NCBI RefSeq assembly: GCF_900496995.4 | Contig: NC_044007.1 | Span: 310,001 to 374,000 of the forward strand | Origin: Aquila chrysaetos chrysaetos | Lineage: Eukaryota > Chordata > Aves > Accipitriformes > Accipitridae | Length of the DNA stretch: 64,000 nt | Reading direction: 5' to 3' | Shown here: in pieces, positions 36,720-49,818 of the stretch | How positions within the stretch are numbered: position 1 is the stretch's first letter | Layout of the letters: each line of letters begins with the position of its first letter | The notes under the pieces: model-generated | Databases searched by the model: none | What the model was told of the DNA's origin: nothing | What the model saw: the letters and a program-made list of their open reading frames with translations, nothing else | Position numbers and translations under genes: made by a program

Positions 36720-36990
36720 CCCATGGAGGTCCATGGTGGAGCAGGTGGATGCCCAAAGGAGGCTGTGACCCCATGGGAAGCCCGCGCTGGAGCAGGCTCC
36801 TGGCAGGACCTGTGGCCCCGTGGAGAGAGGAGCCCACGCTGGAGCAGGTTTGCTGGCAGGACTTGTGACCCCACGGAGGACCCATGCTGGAGCAGTCTGT
36901 GCCTGAAGGACTGCAGTCCATGGAAGGGACCCATGCTGGAGCAGTTCGTGGAGGACTGTCTCCCATGGGAGGGACCCCATGCTGGAGCAG
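36720..36990 (+). repeat. ctggagcag-type minisatellite within the LTR
   Basis: Units of roughly 45-60 bases built on 'acccatgctggagcag' with intervening 'gcaggacttgtgacccc' or 'gaaggactgcagtccatgg' recur at least six times. This internal array is a feature of the LTR family and explains the repetitive antisense frames here. Confidence 0.75.
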
Positions 36991-39900
36991 GGGCAGAGTG
37001 AGGAGTCCTCCCCCTGAGGAGTAAGGAGCGGCAGCGAACGTGTGGTGAAATGACTGCAACCCCCATTCCTCGTCCCCCTGTGCCGCTGGGAGGGAGGAGG
37101 TAGAGAAAATCGGGAGTTAAGTTAAGCCCGGTAAGAAGGGAGGGGTGGGGGGAAGGTATTTTAAGATTTAATTTTTATTTTCTCATTATCCTACTCTGAT
37201 TTGATTGGTAATAAAGTAAATTCATTTTCCCCAAGTTGAGTCTGTTTTGCCCATGATGGTAATTGGTGAGTGATCTCCCTGTCCGTATCAACCCATGAGC
37301 CTTTCATTATATTTTCTCTCCCCTGTCCAGTTGAGGAGGGGGAGTCATAGAGCGGCTTTTGTGGACACCTGGCATCCAGCCAGGGTCAACCCACCACAGC
37401 CAGTGACACTGATGTCATGGGGCCCATTCCCCATTCTCCTGGCACTGGAAGGCACCAGCCCAACTCCGACACTTGGTGTTAGCAGTTGCAGCCAAGTACA
37501 GCTGACCACGAGGCCTCACAAGCAAACAAGGGGCTTGTTCTTGACCATGGAGTCCTGACTGCAAAACTGGAAATGACCTGCAAACTTGGAAACAGAACAG
37601 CATAAGGAAGATGGCATGTCAGTTGTCCGTCCCTTGGGGAAGCTGATCCTTAGGCCTGCTCCCAGTCTGCACCAAGTCCTGGTGCAGAGGACTTGGAGAG
37701 GAGACCTTTCAGGTCACCCCCAGCCTTGCTGCTCCAAGTCCCTTGGCAGGTGGATGGCATGGACTGTCTTAGTGGTGTGCACGCTGTGTGCTTGCTTTAG
37801 CTGCACAGTCTGTGAGAGTGCTAGTGGAATACCTGCAAGTAATTTGGAAACCGATGTCCTTGCTGAGCAATGCCCATTGTTTACCCATTTTACCTTCTTT
37901 CTCTGGAAGACAGCTGATTTGCCACTGTAAGCTGACACTGTACCTCTTGTGATTTGAATATGATCAGAGGTTTTTGAATTGGGCAACAGTTCCTATTTTG
38001 GTTTACAAGCCAAAATACAATGACCTCACATTTCTCTTTTCTTGAAGTGCCAGGAGCTGGATATTTGTGAGAACACAAATGAAACTGCACTCAGGGTGTC
38101 TCGGGGAGGAACCTTGACTTATCACTTGGCTTCAGGCCTGGGGAGTTAACTGACCTGCAATTGCCCTGGCTTCCCCCTTCCCAGACACCCTGACCAGCAG
38201 TACGGACCTCCCAGGGCTTCACAGCGCTGCCACTTACACCCCACAGACCCATCGTCCAGCCAGCGTTTCTGGCCGCGCCACACTGTGAGCTCTGGTAGGG
38301 GATCTCTGGAGACATCACCTCCTTATTTAGTGACTTGACAACCGGCTGCCGCCCTTCCCCTTCGGTCAGATGCAGGGGATGTGGTTGGCAGGTACGCGAG
38401 TCAGTGGTGGGAGAGGCCGGGAGCAGCAGAAGTGCAGCAGCTGGTTCAGCCGGGGTCTCCCCCAAGCAGCCGGAGCTACGCTGCCTGCGGAACCCCAAGT
38501 CAGCTGCTGCGGCACTCACCGTGCACGGTGGGCTCTGCGGGTCTTCGAGTGACTGCACGTCCTGCGCTCAGCAGAAGGCAGGGAGAGGACAGCATCACGG
38601 TCTGGGGAGAGTTTGTGTTGTGTCAGGATCTGTACACGTGGCACTGGATTGCCGGGGCTGCCACCCAGCTGCAGCCAGCCGTATCTGTCTGGCCTCAAAG
38701 CTGTCGGGTATTAAAAGGGCAGATGGCCTTTACGCTAAAAAGAGTTAAAGGAAAACCAGGCGAGTGTGCAGGTCTCAGGGGGTGTCTGAAATGCAAGTAT
38801 ACGCTGCCTCCACCTCCCTAACTGCCCCTCACTACAGCTCTCAGGAGAGCAAAGCAGGGATGCAGACCCATGGGATGCCCCTGTCCTCTGCTGTGCTCAG
38901 TGACTCACCAGCTGGTCCTGCAGCTTCCCGGGAAGCCTGGAATGGAGACGCCTGGGCTCGGGTATCTGCAGCCGGGTGGCTCAGCCTCACCTGCCGGAAG
39001 GTGTAGGTGTCCTTGGCTGAAGCAGCCATGAACCACATCAGAGAGCTGGGAGATGGCTTTCTCAAGGATGCTTCAGCACTGGGCTGTTTGGGGAGTGTTG
39101 TTTTACTTCAGCGTTTGATTTGGGAAGCCTCCTCTGCCAGACCTCGGGTGCTGACACAACTGCCTTCCAGCCGGTCCCAGCAGCGTCGGTCCCTGCAGCC
39201 ACGCAGCTGAACCGCTGGATGTATGGCTGCCGGTGCGGAGCGGTTCAGGGATCAGTGCGGAGGGTGAAGCATGCAGCAGGCAATAGCCTCATGCCTGACA
39301 TGGAGAGGGCAGCCCCTGTGCTCCGGCAGCCCTCCAGGGACATCCATGCATGGGCAGCCCCTGCACACAGCAGGGGACAACATTAACCAGAGAAAATCAG
39401 CAGCACCCAGTGCCCCTGTGCCTGATGTGACCCACGGTGTGGAGCTCGTGCACTGGGATTCCCAGCAGCAGAGGTGTCCTGGGGCGTGGAGCTGCCCATG
39501 CGCTGTGTGGGTGCTCCTGGCAGGTGTGGAGCTGGCTCAGGACCTGCAGAGCTGTGTGAGCCAGCGGTGTTGGGCCCAAGGGGAACTTCACCTTGACTGC
39601 AGGTACCTCACGCTGTCATGCCTGCTCTGCCTGCTCTCACTCAGCTGCCCTGAGAAATGAAATGCAACGCAATGCACTTTTGAAGGAAAGAATAACAAAA
39701 ATGTCCTCCTTCAAAAGCCACAATGAACCAGCCAAGCCCAGCACTCAAGGGATGGGCACAGGCAGGCAAATATGGACAAACAGAAAAGACAAAAACCCAA
39801 TTTTATTCTGGCTTGGAGATACATGATTGCATAACTCTGATCTCTGTGGGAAAGCAACTCTCAAGCATCTTCTACCCTGACACGTGATTACTGGGAAATG

Positions 39901-42757
39901 GGGTTCAGCAAGACTTTTGCTGGTGCTTCAGGCCACCTGGCCCGCGGCAGGGGCAGGGAGGAAGATAAGCCGGTGTGCTGGGATGGTGCCAGGGATGTAT
40001 GATGTCTGCAACTGCTTCCTGCCACCCTTTCCAGGGAACCTGCTTATTGTTTGGTTTCCCAGCTTCCCGGCAAAAGAGTTTCCCTCTGCAGCTCCTGGGC
40101 ACAGCAAGGGGAAGGATGCATGCTTATGAACTGGCCCAGGTCCCCGCACCCACACTCCCGTCTTCCCCCGAGGGCACATCGGGAGATGGCACAGGCGCAG
40201 CTCTCTGCTCCTGCAGCTCCTGCTCCAGCAGGGCCCACGAGGCCCCTTGACACACCGCAGCCCGTGCAAAGCAGACCCTCGGCTGTCAGGATGTCCGCAG
40301 AGCTGACCTCGGGGCACTGTTGGGATGTGCAGAACTGAATGTAGCTGGTGGGGTCTGCCCTTCGGTCCATCTCCCAGCTGGCAGAAAACACAGCTCTGCT
40401 GCCCTTCTCTGAGAGTCAAGCATCTGTCCTCCCCTCCTGCTCATCCGACACAGATGACGGATGGTGGTCACTGGCAGAACAGCCTGCTGAGAGCAGCGAG
40501 GGAAAAATCTTGCTCCAGAGATCATTGCTTGATGAATGGGCCCCCCGTACCATGACTGCTCTGGCTCTGGGCTGGCTGAGCCTGTGCGTGCTCCCTCCTG
40601 CTCAGCCTACCACCACCTGTGCGGCACAGCGGGATGCCTGCCCACCAACACCTTTGGGAAGACAGCAACACACACACGGCCACTGCCGCCAGACCAGACA
40701 CGGGCCTCTGGGGATTTGCAGCCGCCGTGCTGATTGCTGCAGTTCACGATGCTCGGCCGAGCACTCCCGAAACGCGCCCACCACGGCTGCGCACAGAGCA
40801 AAAGCAGATGTCCCTCTGCCAGGACCCTGAAAATCCAGGAGGTGCTCTGGGACATGGGGCTTGCTGTGACGTGGAGAGCTGGGGCACGGGGCGATCTGAC
40901 TGCACCCCTGCATCAGAAGGTGCCCAGGGCTTCCCCAGCAGGTCCGCTTTTGGCTGCGGGCAGGGAGGGAGGTGGGTCTCTACCCATCTATGCCGTCAGC
41001 AGAGCCTTCACTTCTCATGTTTACCCCTTTCAGCTTTGCCAGCAGCTGATCTTCGAATGTGTCATGGGGCACCGTCGGGGCTGTTGGTTGGGTTGGGTAT
41101 ACTGAGGTTACAGAACAGCCCCAGGGCTGCTTGATGTTTTTTTGGCTTTGGCTGGTGAAGGTGCAAGAGCTGCAAACTTAGGGAGGGTGGAAGGGGGTGA
41201 GCACAGCCCCCACACACCGTGGCATGGGGTCAGTATGGGCAGCTTCCATGTAGGTGATCAGGGCTACAAACCCTCACTGCAGGGGACAGGGAGCTGTCAG
41301 TCGGTGCTGTGGCCAGGACCAGCCAAGCAAGGGTGGTCCAGCACCGGCAAGCATGTGGCTGAGCTGGGTGGGGAAGGCTGGTCCCTAATGGGCGAGAGGT
41401 GCTGGGATGCTGGCACGGGATGGCTCCCGGCTCCTGGCCAGGCAGGATGGCTCCCAGCTGACTCACACAGTTCTTGTCCTGCAAGGTGGGTGTCCAGAGC
41501 CAGAAAAGTCCTGGCATGGAGGCAGTTCCTATGCGCAGGGGCCGTGGAGCATGCAGGGGGCTGTGACACCAGAAGAGGCCAAGGTTCACGCTGTAATGGT
41601 GTTGGGGGCAGCTCAGAGGGGCTTGGGAGGCAGCCGAATGGCTGAGCGGGTAGGATCCCTGGATCTGCCCTGGCCAAGAGGAGGACAGCTCCAGGAGGCA
41701 CAAAGCTGTGGAGCAATCGTGCAGCCCTGGGCTGGGGCCAGGAGCCCGATGGTGGTGGCCAATACGTCGGTGTGTGGGGAGGTGCATGCTGCAGGACTGG
41801 AGACCTGACCACGTGTGAGACGGCGGGCGAGAGGGCAGCTGAGAGCTCAGGGGGAGAGGACTGCACAGACCAGGAAGGAAGGTGAGGAGGAAGGCAGGGC
41901 AGGAGGCAGCATGCCACAGAGGGCAAGTTACACGGGCTTCGGAGGCAGGTAGGGGACAGGCATACCTGGCTGCTCGCAGGTGCTTTGGTGTCCTGGAGGC
42001 CACAGCTCAGCACCCTTCGGTCCCAGGGGCCAGCTCCTGGTGCCGCCGGAGCCCAATGTAGCTGGTGCACCGTTCCTGCGTGTCTGCGGCCATGCCCTGG
42101 GCGCGTGGTGTTGCCGGACCACGGCACAGTGCAGCTCTCCCAGTCCAGGGCAGGCGGCAGCCACAGGGGCACCGTGCTGCTGCCAATGTAGTCGGATGTT
42201 ACGCCCAGCCACGCGGCCGGCCGCCTGGGGTCCTGACACCGGCTATTCCTGTTTACTGTCGTAGAAGAAGTCAGGTTTCCAGGAAGAGTAAAATGGACAA
42301 AAAGGGAGGAGAGGCTTTGAACAGGTGGCTGAAAAAAGGCCAGTGGGAGCTGGCCTCCCAGGAAAGGCCACCCACCTTCCATCATGGTCGCAAATAAAAC
42401 ATTTTGGGCCCTCCAGCCTGGAGTGGGATGTGGCAGGAAGGTGGGTGTGATGCTCATCTTAACAGCTTTGGTGTCTAATTATCCACCATAAGTGTTAATT
42501 ACTGTCTGGGCATGTTCCTGGAGTGTCCTTTGCAAGGTACTGGTTCAGCATGGTGACCAGGGCCATACTGGTCCACAGGTGGAGGAGAAGACGGCCAGAT
42601 GAGGCTGTGGCTTGTCCTGGCGTGACAAGAATGCTGCCATGCTTGGGCTGGAAGGCATGGACCTCAGTGATGGGCAGGTGAGGTGTAGGGGATGGAGCTG
42701 CTGGGGCCACACAGTCCATTCTACTCTCTTAAAAAAAAACCCAGCAGAAAATCAGGA

Positions 42758-43640
42758 TCATAGAATAATTGAAGTTGGAAGGGATGTTCAGAGGCTGTCT
42801 GGTCCAACTCAGAGCAGGTCCAAACAGATCTCTGCTCAGGGCTGTGTTCAGTCAGTGTTGATCACCTCCAAGGGGAGGGAAGGGACCTATGGAGATCCCA
42901 CCCCTCTGCTCAAAGCAGGGTCAGCCACAACCAGGCTGAGGTGCTGAGGTTGCTCAGGACTATGTCCAGTTGGGTTTTGAGTATTACCAAGGATAGAGAT
43001 GCTGCAATCTCTTCGGGCAACTCTGCCAATGTTTGGCCACCTTCACAGTAAAAAAACGTGTTTCCCGATATTCAGAGGGAACCTGCAGTCCTGTCTTGCC
43101 TCTTGTCCTGTCACTGCACACCACTAACAAGAGCCTGCCTCCATCTTCTTTACTCCCTCCCTTCAGGGATTTATCTATGTTGATGAGATCCCCCTAAGCC
43201 TTCTCTTCACCAGGATGAACAGTCCCAGCTCTCAGCCTTTCCTCATAGCAGAGAAGCTCCAGTCCCTTCAACATCTTTGTGACCATTTGCTGGACTGCCT
43301 CCAGTATGTCCATATCTGTCTTGTCCTGGGGAGCTCAGAACTGGACCCAGTACTCCAGGTGTGGTCTCACCAGTGCCTAGTAGAGGGGAAGGATCACCTC
43401 CCTTGACCTGCTGGCAATACTTTGCCTAATGCAGCCCAGGAGAGCTGGCAGCCTTCTCTACTGCAGGAATGCATTGCTGGCTCATGTTTAGCTTCTTGTC
43501 CACCAGGATGGCCAAGTCTTTTTCTGCAAAACTGCCTTCCAGCAGGCCAGTCCCCTGTCACCGGTGCCTGGGGCTGTTCCTCCCCAGGGGAGGACTCAGG
43601 ATTTCCCTTTGTTCAACTGCATGAGGTTGCTTTCTGAAGC
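42758..43640 (-). mobile_element. CR1 LINE, long 3' portion
   Basis: The + strand starts tcatagaataattgaagttg, the CR1 3' terminus, then follows the standard antisense order: tctggtccaactcagagcag, ctcttgtcctgtcactgcac, gggatttatctatgttgatg, ccagctctcagcctttcctc, gaactggacccagtactcca, and ttgttcaactgcatgaggtt at the left-truncated end. About 880 bases are well preserved, so this is younger than the other CR1 pieces, but no intact ORF remains. Confidence 0.95.
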
Positions 43641-43960
43641 TCAGCAAAGGGAAATGCAAAGTCCTTGCTCCCAGAGTGCTCTGTAGCCACTGTTGATATC
43701 CTCCAGGTCACTCCTGGCAGTATCATTGGTGCCTACATGAAAGGGAAGCAAGAACTAATAGTCTGAGGGTTGGACAAATCTTGTCAGTCTCTCTGCAGCA
43801 TCCCAGATCCACTTCCATCTCTTTGAAGACCCTGTAAATCTCCTCCTCATTTTCCCTAATGGTGCACAGCCTGCTCAGATGCCCCAGGCACTCTCAGCAG
43901 CTCCAGACCTTGATGGCAGCATCCACCCTCTGGAGCTCTGGGCTGAGGCCTCCGTTGCAC
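43641..43960. mobile_element. Probable additional CR1-derived segment
   Basis: Directly abutting the main CR1 is gaagctcagcaaagggaaat followed by gcaaagtcctt, which looks like the opposite orientation of the adjoining CR1 text. Beyond it, ggtcactcctggcagtatca and ttggtgcctacatg are LINE-like phrases. It may be a second fragment or an inverted piece of the same insertion. Confidence 0.4.
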
Positions 43961-44781
43961 CAAGGGGATTAGCACCAGTCCGTGCAGGAGCGTGTCCTGC
44001 AATGCATTAAGAACATCGCTGCTGGGTCTTCAAGAAGCCCTCAGCAGAGATACTGGGCACTGTCATGACAACAGCTATGACTCGTGCTATATCCTTGCCA
44101 GCTACACTCTCCAGCGGACCCGAAGGCACCAGCAGCAGCTCCCAGCACAAGCAGGAGCAGAGCCAGGACTGCTATGCAAACAGCACCGCTGCCAGCACCA
44201 GCCCTGGCAGCGTCCCTGCACCATCCTGCCAACTCCCCATCAGCCACTGAGCATCTGCTTGGAACCCCTGTTTGCAGAGCAGGATAGTGCCTGCTACAGG
44301 ATGACTGGAGCAGCCGTCACCTCCAGCCTGGCCACTGGAGCGCAGTACCGCCCAGTACAGACCAGTACCACCCAGTATGGTCCTGCCCAGCTGCTGGAGC
44401 CCACCCAGGGTCTCTGCACAGGCTGAGGGACATGGCTGCTGTCCTCTCATTTGGAGGTTCAACCAGCAACAAAGCTACGCATGTATCCCAAAGACACAGT
44501 CCCGCAGACACACACAGAGGACACTGACACGGCCGGTCAGACAGACTGCCACCAGTAGCACCCACACACAGGACCTACTTCATGCACAAGCACAGGCAGC
44601 CATGTCCCCTCCTCCTCTGGGGCTGGCAGAGGCAGGAGGTCACTAGTTCAGACACAGACATGACTCTCTCTGGGTTCACAAGCACAGGCATGCTTGCAGA
44701 TCCCCCGAGTACCAGCATAGACCCTCTGTCTGCCTGGCACCCCTCGCCCATGGGTCCTCATGGTCTGGCACAGCTAGAAGG

Positions 44782-44851
44782 TTGCTGGTGACCCCCCCAC
44801 CCACCACCACACCAGGACTGGGGAAGATGCTCACCACCACCCCCCCCCCCA
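44782..44851. repeat. CCA/CAC repeat with an 11-base poly-C run
   Basis: gacccccccacccaccaccac is followed, after a 25-base gap, by caccaccacc and eleven consecutive C (44,840-44,850). It is simple sequence. Confidence 0.8.
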
Positions 44852-45639
44852 GCCAGTACCAGGCACACAGGCTGTGTGACCCATGGTCCTGCTCCAGCCA
44901 CCAGTGTGGGGACACCCACTCACACCAGTCCCCCTCAGCAGCTGGTTTTCGGGACACAATCTGTGGGACCCTCCCCAGATCCAGAGAGCTGAGGCCCCTC
45001 CAGCTGCTAATGCTGAGACCCTCAGGGTTACATCCATACCAGCTGCAAAGTCCTGGTGTACCTGCAGTTTCCTGATAGCCCATCAATTAGTGCCACTGAC
45101 CAGGTTTGTTTCTGGTAATTGTCTTCGTTAACACTAATTGGTCAGGTTTTATGTCTCCGCATTTGCCTCCTTTCATTTCCTTATCATCTCAACAGAAAAA
45201 ATAAGCATCCTCTTGCTTCACACGTCCTGACCGACTGGTGCAACTGGCCAGGTTTGTTCCCATCACCGCCTCCTGTATCATTTATTGATCAGGTTTACCC
45301 CTGTATGTTCTTGTTGATGGCTCCTTTAACTAGATACCCTCAAAGGAGCAGGTGTTCTCCTTCTGTACCACCTTCCACCACCGAAGCCCCGCTGACCACC
45401 AAAGCTGGGCCACTGCTGAGATCCTGGTTGCAGCCCCACCAAGGAGCCCGGTCTCCTCTCAGGGTATTATGTGGTGCCTTTGGATGGACACAGCTTGTGT
45501 GTGTTATCCTGGCATGGGCATGTTCCCTGCCTAATCCTAACATTTGATTTATTCTGACTGCTGCCGAGCACGCATCCAATAATGTGTTACAATTCTTGCT
45601 GCTGACCAGCAACAGCTCAGAGCTGGGTATGTGGACACT

Positions 45640-46030
45640 AGGATTGCTTCTCCCCTTGTGTGCCTTTTTACCTACCTTGAATGTAATCTGCTATTTTTAC
45701 TCCAGTCACTCTATGTTGCTTGGTCTTCCTGCAGTTTTTGCAGCTGGCACTTTTCTTTACTAAGCTGAATAATTTAATACCATCTGCTCCTTCACTGTTC
45801 ACACCATTTCACAGACCGCGTCTGCACGTGTTAAACAGCCCAGCTCTCAGCATGGGTCCCTCTGGGCCCCGCTGGTGACTCCCTCTCTGAGAAGAAGGCT
45901 CACTTTTTCTTGTCTTTTCTCTCCTTTGAGCCTTTGCAGCTTTTGCCTCCATGACATCCCAGCAGCAACTGCCACAGTTTAACTGTCTGCTGTGTGCAGA
46001 AATCTTTCCTGCTGTTTCCCCACAACCTAG
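45640..46030 (-). mobile_element. Degraded CR1 LINE fragment
   Basis: Antisense waypoints include gcttctccccttgtgtgcct, ataccatctgctccttcact, ctctcagcatgggtccctct and ccacagtttaactgtctgct. They are in the order expected for CR1 but heavily mutated. Confidence 0.52.
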
Positions 46031-48594
46031 TTCATAGGGAAAATAGCAAATATTAGTTCCCTGCTTGCCTTGCCCATGTCATTTATGTTTTTATGTCCCT
46101 GCTCAGGATCTGCCCTTCCTCCTGACCGCAGAAGACACTATCTACCTAGCTCAGTCTCTGCACAGATAGCCACTGTCCTTTAAGTCTGTCTGCTTGCCTT
46201 CCTCTTGTCCTGCTCCCTGGAGCTGGGATTTCGGTCCAGAGTTCTCAGTTGGTGTATTTGTGACTTTGACCCACCTCTAAGCTCACTGATACCAGCCTCA
46301 CGCTGCCACCAGCACACCCTCCTCTGCCACTCCTGTGCATTTTTATACTTTGGCATCACAGCGTCCTGGTGAGCCTCCTCCCAAGAAGCCCATGGCATGC
46401 CAGTGTTTCATTGAAGATGAGGCATTCCGGTTCCTCAGCCCTATATATTACATTTATACCTGGTTCTCTACTTTTTTCTGTATTGTGTTTAAACAAGATT
46501 CTGCTTCTTTAAACTGCACTTCCCTTTTCCTTTTCTTCATGCTGGTTTTCACCACATCTGAATGGTGCGAGTTTGGCCTCTCCTTTGCTTGGAGATGCAA
46601 AACTTTTATGACAACATCTTTTCAGCTTCTCAGCCCCATTTTATGAATTCATGTCTCTGCTTTACTATCTGACCTCCATGTGGTACCTGGACCGTTTCAG
46701 GGAATGCTGTCATAGAGGGCCTGGCTTTCACCTTCCTGCCTGAAGCCTACATTTTAACGCCAGAACCTCTTTACTCCATCTTTTTCTGTGTGGGGCCCAG
46801 GGTCACTGTCTCCTCCCCAGCACTTATTATGAGCCTTTCCAGAAACCTCTGCCCTGCAGGTGAGTCACAATGCGACTCCGGATCACAAGCCCCAAATTTT
46901 GTTTTGCCTCAGCTCTGGGTCCCTCATCAGGGAGGACCGTCACCACCACAACGTTCCTGTTAGGCATCATTGCCTGCTCTGGGACAGGAATTTCCCACAG
47001 AGATACTGCTAGCTCCTGGCTGTTCAAGTGTGTGGCTGTCCAACACGACTCCTGAGGTGAGCCGTGATGCTCCATATGGCCAGAGAGGTCCCTGATCCCC
47101 TGCCCGGGGATGAACTGACCGTCTTTAACCAGGCTGCTTCTGCACCTGTGCTGTAGCCTCCACTCCAGGGCCAGGCTAACATGCTGCCCAGGAAGGCTGC
47201 TCCAGCCGCAGGATGACTCTTCAGTGCCGCCTGCCAGTAACCTGCCGAGGAGAGCCGTGAGCTGCTCCCCGCGCAGTCCTTGGGAGGTCCAGAGCAGCAC
47301 AGTGGGGACGGCAGCCAAGCTTCATGAGACCCTACCCTGCCTTCCTTTCCTTAGTGCGTGCTTTTCACCCTGTGCAGTCCTCCTCCAGTTCCTGATCTCT
47401 GTGTGAGACTGGCTTTTTCTGTATCCAGTGCCACGAGGTGATAACAGCCAAGCTTTGTGGAGCTGACCCTTGGCAGATGATACTCTGGCCCAGGGCTGGG
47501 AAACTGAGAACTTCAGAATACTATGAGGTTTCCTCTTGGTTCCTTTTCTCTTGTATATCCTAGTGGATATATAAAAAATAAGCCACTAGCTTTCAGTTAG
47601 GTTTAGTTAAATGGCTTTTGGCTAGGTGTGTAAGACCAAAGATCCTATCAAGAAATGGCCTTATAGCAGCTAGGTTTAGTACAAACATGGGACAGCTGTC
47701 AGAAAGACCTTATCACCAGAAAAGAGACCCTGGAAAGGGGAAGGGCTAAACGACAGCTGGAGGGCTGCAGGCGTCCATCCTGCTCCACAGGGATTGCTGG
47801 GTCTCCATGGCTTTGCTAGCAAGGCACAAGCTAATGGACAAGAAGGCTGGGAAATGGGAGATCAGGTGAAAAGTGTGGTGGAGGTTGAAAGATGCAGAAC
47901 TAAAGACTGAATAAGAGAAGACAGTCTGAGGGCAAGGGGTATGGGCAGGAATGTAAGAATGGCTGTGATGCAACAGGGCAAGAGTCCATCCAGCCAGGTG
48001 CTTTCGCTTGTGCAGCAGCCGGCAGCGAGCCCTCTTACGCTGTAGCAGCACACAGGGCTCCGAGATCTTGAGATGGCACAAGGCTAGAGTGTGTGAAAGA
48101 CATGACTTGGACATTCACCCTGCATCTGGCTAAAGCATTTTCTAATCCGTTTCGAGGAAAGAGCAGAAGTCTGCAAGATGAATGCGAAGCCTCTTGGTTG
48201 ACATGGGAGCCTGAATCATCAAGGCCCTCTGGAGATGGCATTACAGTGTCTGCAGGCTGGTGCGGGAAGAAGCTGAACTAACCCCAGTACAAAGTGCGGT
48301 GAGGCCTGAGAGCTGTAAAACTTTCCCGTTATGCTCTGACACTTTGAGTAAACTGTGGCATTTCTGGTGCTTCCCCATGTTCTTAATGCAGATGGTGGTA
48401 GGACAGTCGCAGTTATACCAGCCCAAAGCAGAGGGCCGTGTCTCCACTATGCTGTGGCCAGCTCTGTGGAGTCTATCAGAGTCTGCACTAACTATGTACT
48501 AGCAGTGCAAGTCCGTACCAACACCTCCCTGACCCTGTCTTCCATCTTCTAGCAACCTGCGACTGAGGCACCTCCTGAGACAGAAGCGTGTCTT

Positions 48595-48735
48595 TGCATT
48601 TAACAGCCCTCAGTGGACTTCCCTCCTATTAATTTGTCCCACCACTTTTTGGGCCCATGCAAATCTCCAGGCTACACAGCAGGTTATGGTAAGGAGTTCC
48701 ACAACTAATCTATGCTTGTTTACAGCTATCAGCTG
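48595..48735 (-). mobile_element. Degraded CR1 LINE fragment
   Basis: aacagccctcagtggacttc, then tttttgggcccatgcaaat and gtaaggagttccacaactaa follow the antisense CR1 3'-region order. Length is about 140 bases. Confidence 0.55.
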
Positions 48736-49818
48736 TAAAAGCTGTGGCAAAAATTCCATTTTCCAGGACGCTACTGGGTTAATTAAGGCAAATAGCCTAA
48801 GGTAATGTGTTTAAGGAGAGTAAGTTTCCTCCTATTAAACAGTAGTGGAATTATTCTACTCTACGGCAGCATGGTTCTGGGGCTACCTCCTATCCAGGAG
48901 TGTGGCACGTGGGCTGAGTCATCTCAGGACACAGGATGGCAAAAGGAGCTGAGAAATGCGCAGAGGCCCCAGCTAGAGGGAATGGATGCTCCGCTGCTGG
49001 CTCCCCTGACCGTGGATAGATAGACTAGAAATATGGCACGACAATGTACACTATGGGCTCTCAACACCCGCGTGGATCCCACAGCACAGCTCTCTATAGA
49101 GGCTCCATGGAGAGCTGGGGAATTGGAGGGAGGGAAAGCAAGCATGTGAGTGAATTGAGTGTACCTATCAGTGAGAGACCAGACCACTCTAAGCTGAGTG
49201 TATGTAGTCCAGACACCCCCAGAAAAGCTAGACAGGCTGAGGCATTAAGAGCAAATGCGGGTAATATACCCCAGTGCAGTAAACACCTAACACCAGCCTG
49301 ACATAGTGCCTACCTGGAAATCTGGTCTCCATGTAAAATTCAGATTTGAAAACCTGCAACTAAAATAATGGCCTGCAAATCTTCTGGAAAAAAAATGTTC
49401 TTTATGCATAAGAAAACCAACTTGAAGGAGAATAAAAATACCACTCTAACTACAACTCATATGCCATAAAAGACATACTTCCATTCAAATGTGCAGTAGG
49501 AAAATGAGGACAATATATTTCACAAAAAGAAATGGAGATAACCCAGGCTGACTCCAGCGTTCCTGAAAGACTACAGAAGACAAAGGCTTAATAGGCTATA
49601 CCACAGCGCTCAGGGAAGACATTTAAAAGCGATACCTGATGTGCATAGGTTATTGAAAGGGAAAGAGAACAATAAGGAAAATTTCAGCATGGAATTAGAA
49701 TTTTAAAAAATAGGATTTAAAAAAAGAAAGAAAAATGCCAGCAGCAAATGAAATATTCACAATAGCTAATATCTTCATCAATGCAATAATAAACAAAAAA
49801 TTGCAAAAGGTTTTACAA

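Larger units (their letters stand above)
36345..37398 (+). mobile_element. ERVL-type solo LTR (avian)
   Basis: The element starts tgtaccaggtttgcgtggta and ends ...caacccaccaca, giving 5'-TG...CA-3' termini. Within it are a TATA-like box (acatatttaag, about 36,519-36,529), an array of ctggagcag-containing units (36,720-36,990), a poly-purine stretch gggaggggtggggggaagg and a polyadenylation signal aataaa (about 37,210). The layout and wording match a long LTR family I recognise as common in bird genomes. No internal retroviral genes flank it, so it is a solo LTR left by recombination. No convincing 5-bp target duplication was seen (cctgg on the left, gccag on the right). Confidence 0.82.
29331..49818. 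other. Intergenic region between the EPPK1-like gene and EPPK1
   Basis: No protein-coding exon can be supported. It should hold the promoter and first exon of the EPPK1-like gene (left part) and the 3' UTR of EPPK1 (right part, AT-rich at 49.3-49.85 kb). CR1 pieces, one ERVL-type solo LTR, a TG-rich tract and small tandem repeats are listed separately. Remaining stretches such as 37.4-42.7 kb and 46.1-48.5 kb show nothing I can identify. Confidence 0.6.

Noticed and set aside
36412-37066. A minus frame with repeated PAWGPSHG-like motifs
   Set aside because: It is the antisense of the minisatellite within the solo LTR.
41297-42457. A 386-codon minus frame
   Set aside because: It has no recognisable motif, overlaps frames of similar length on both strands, and lacks splice or promoter support. 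I treat it as chance.
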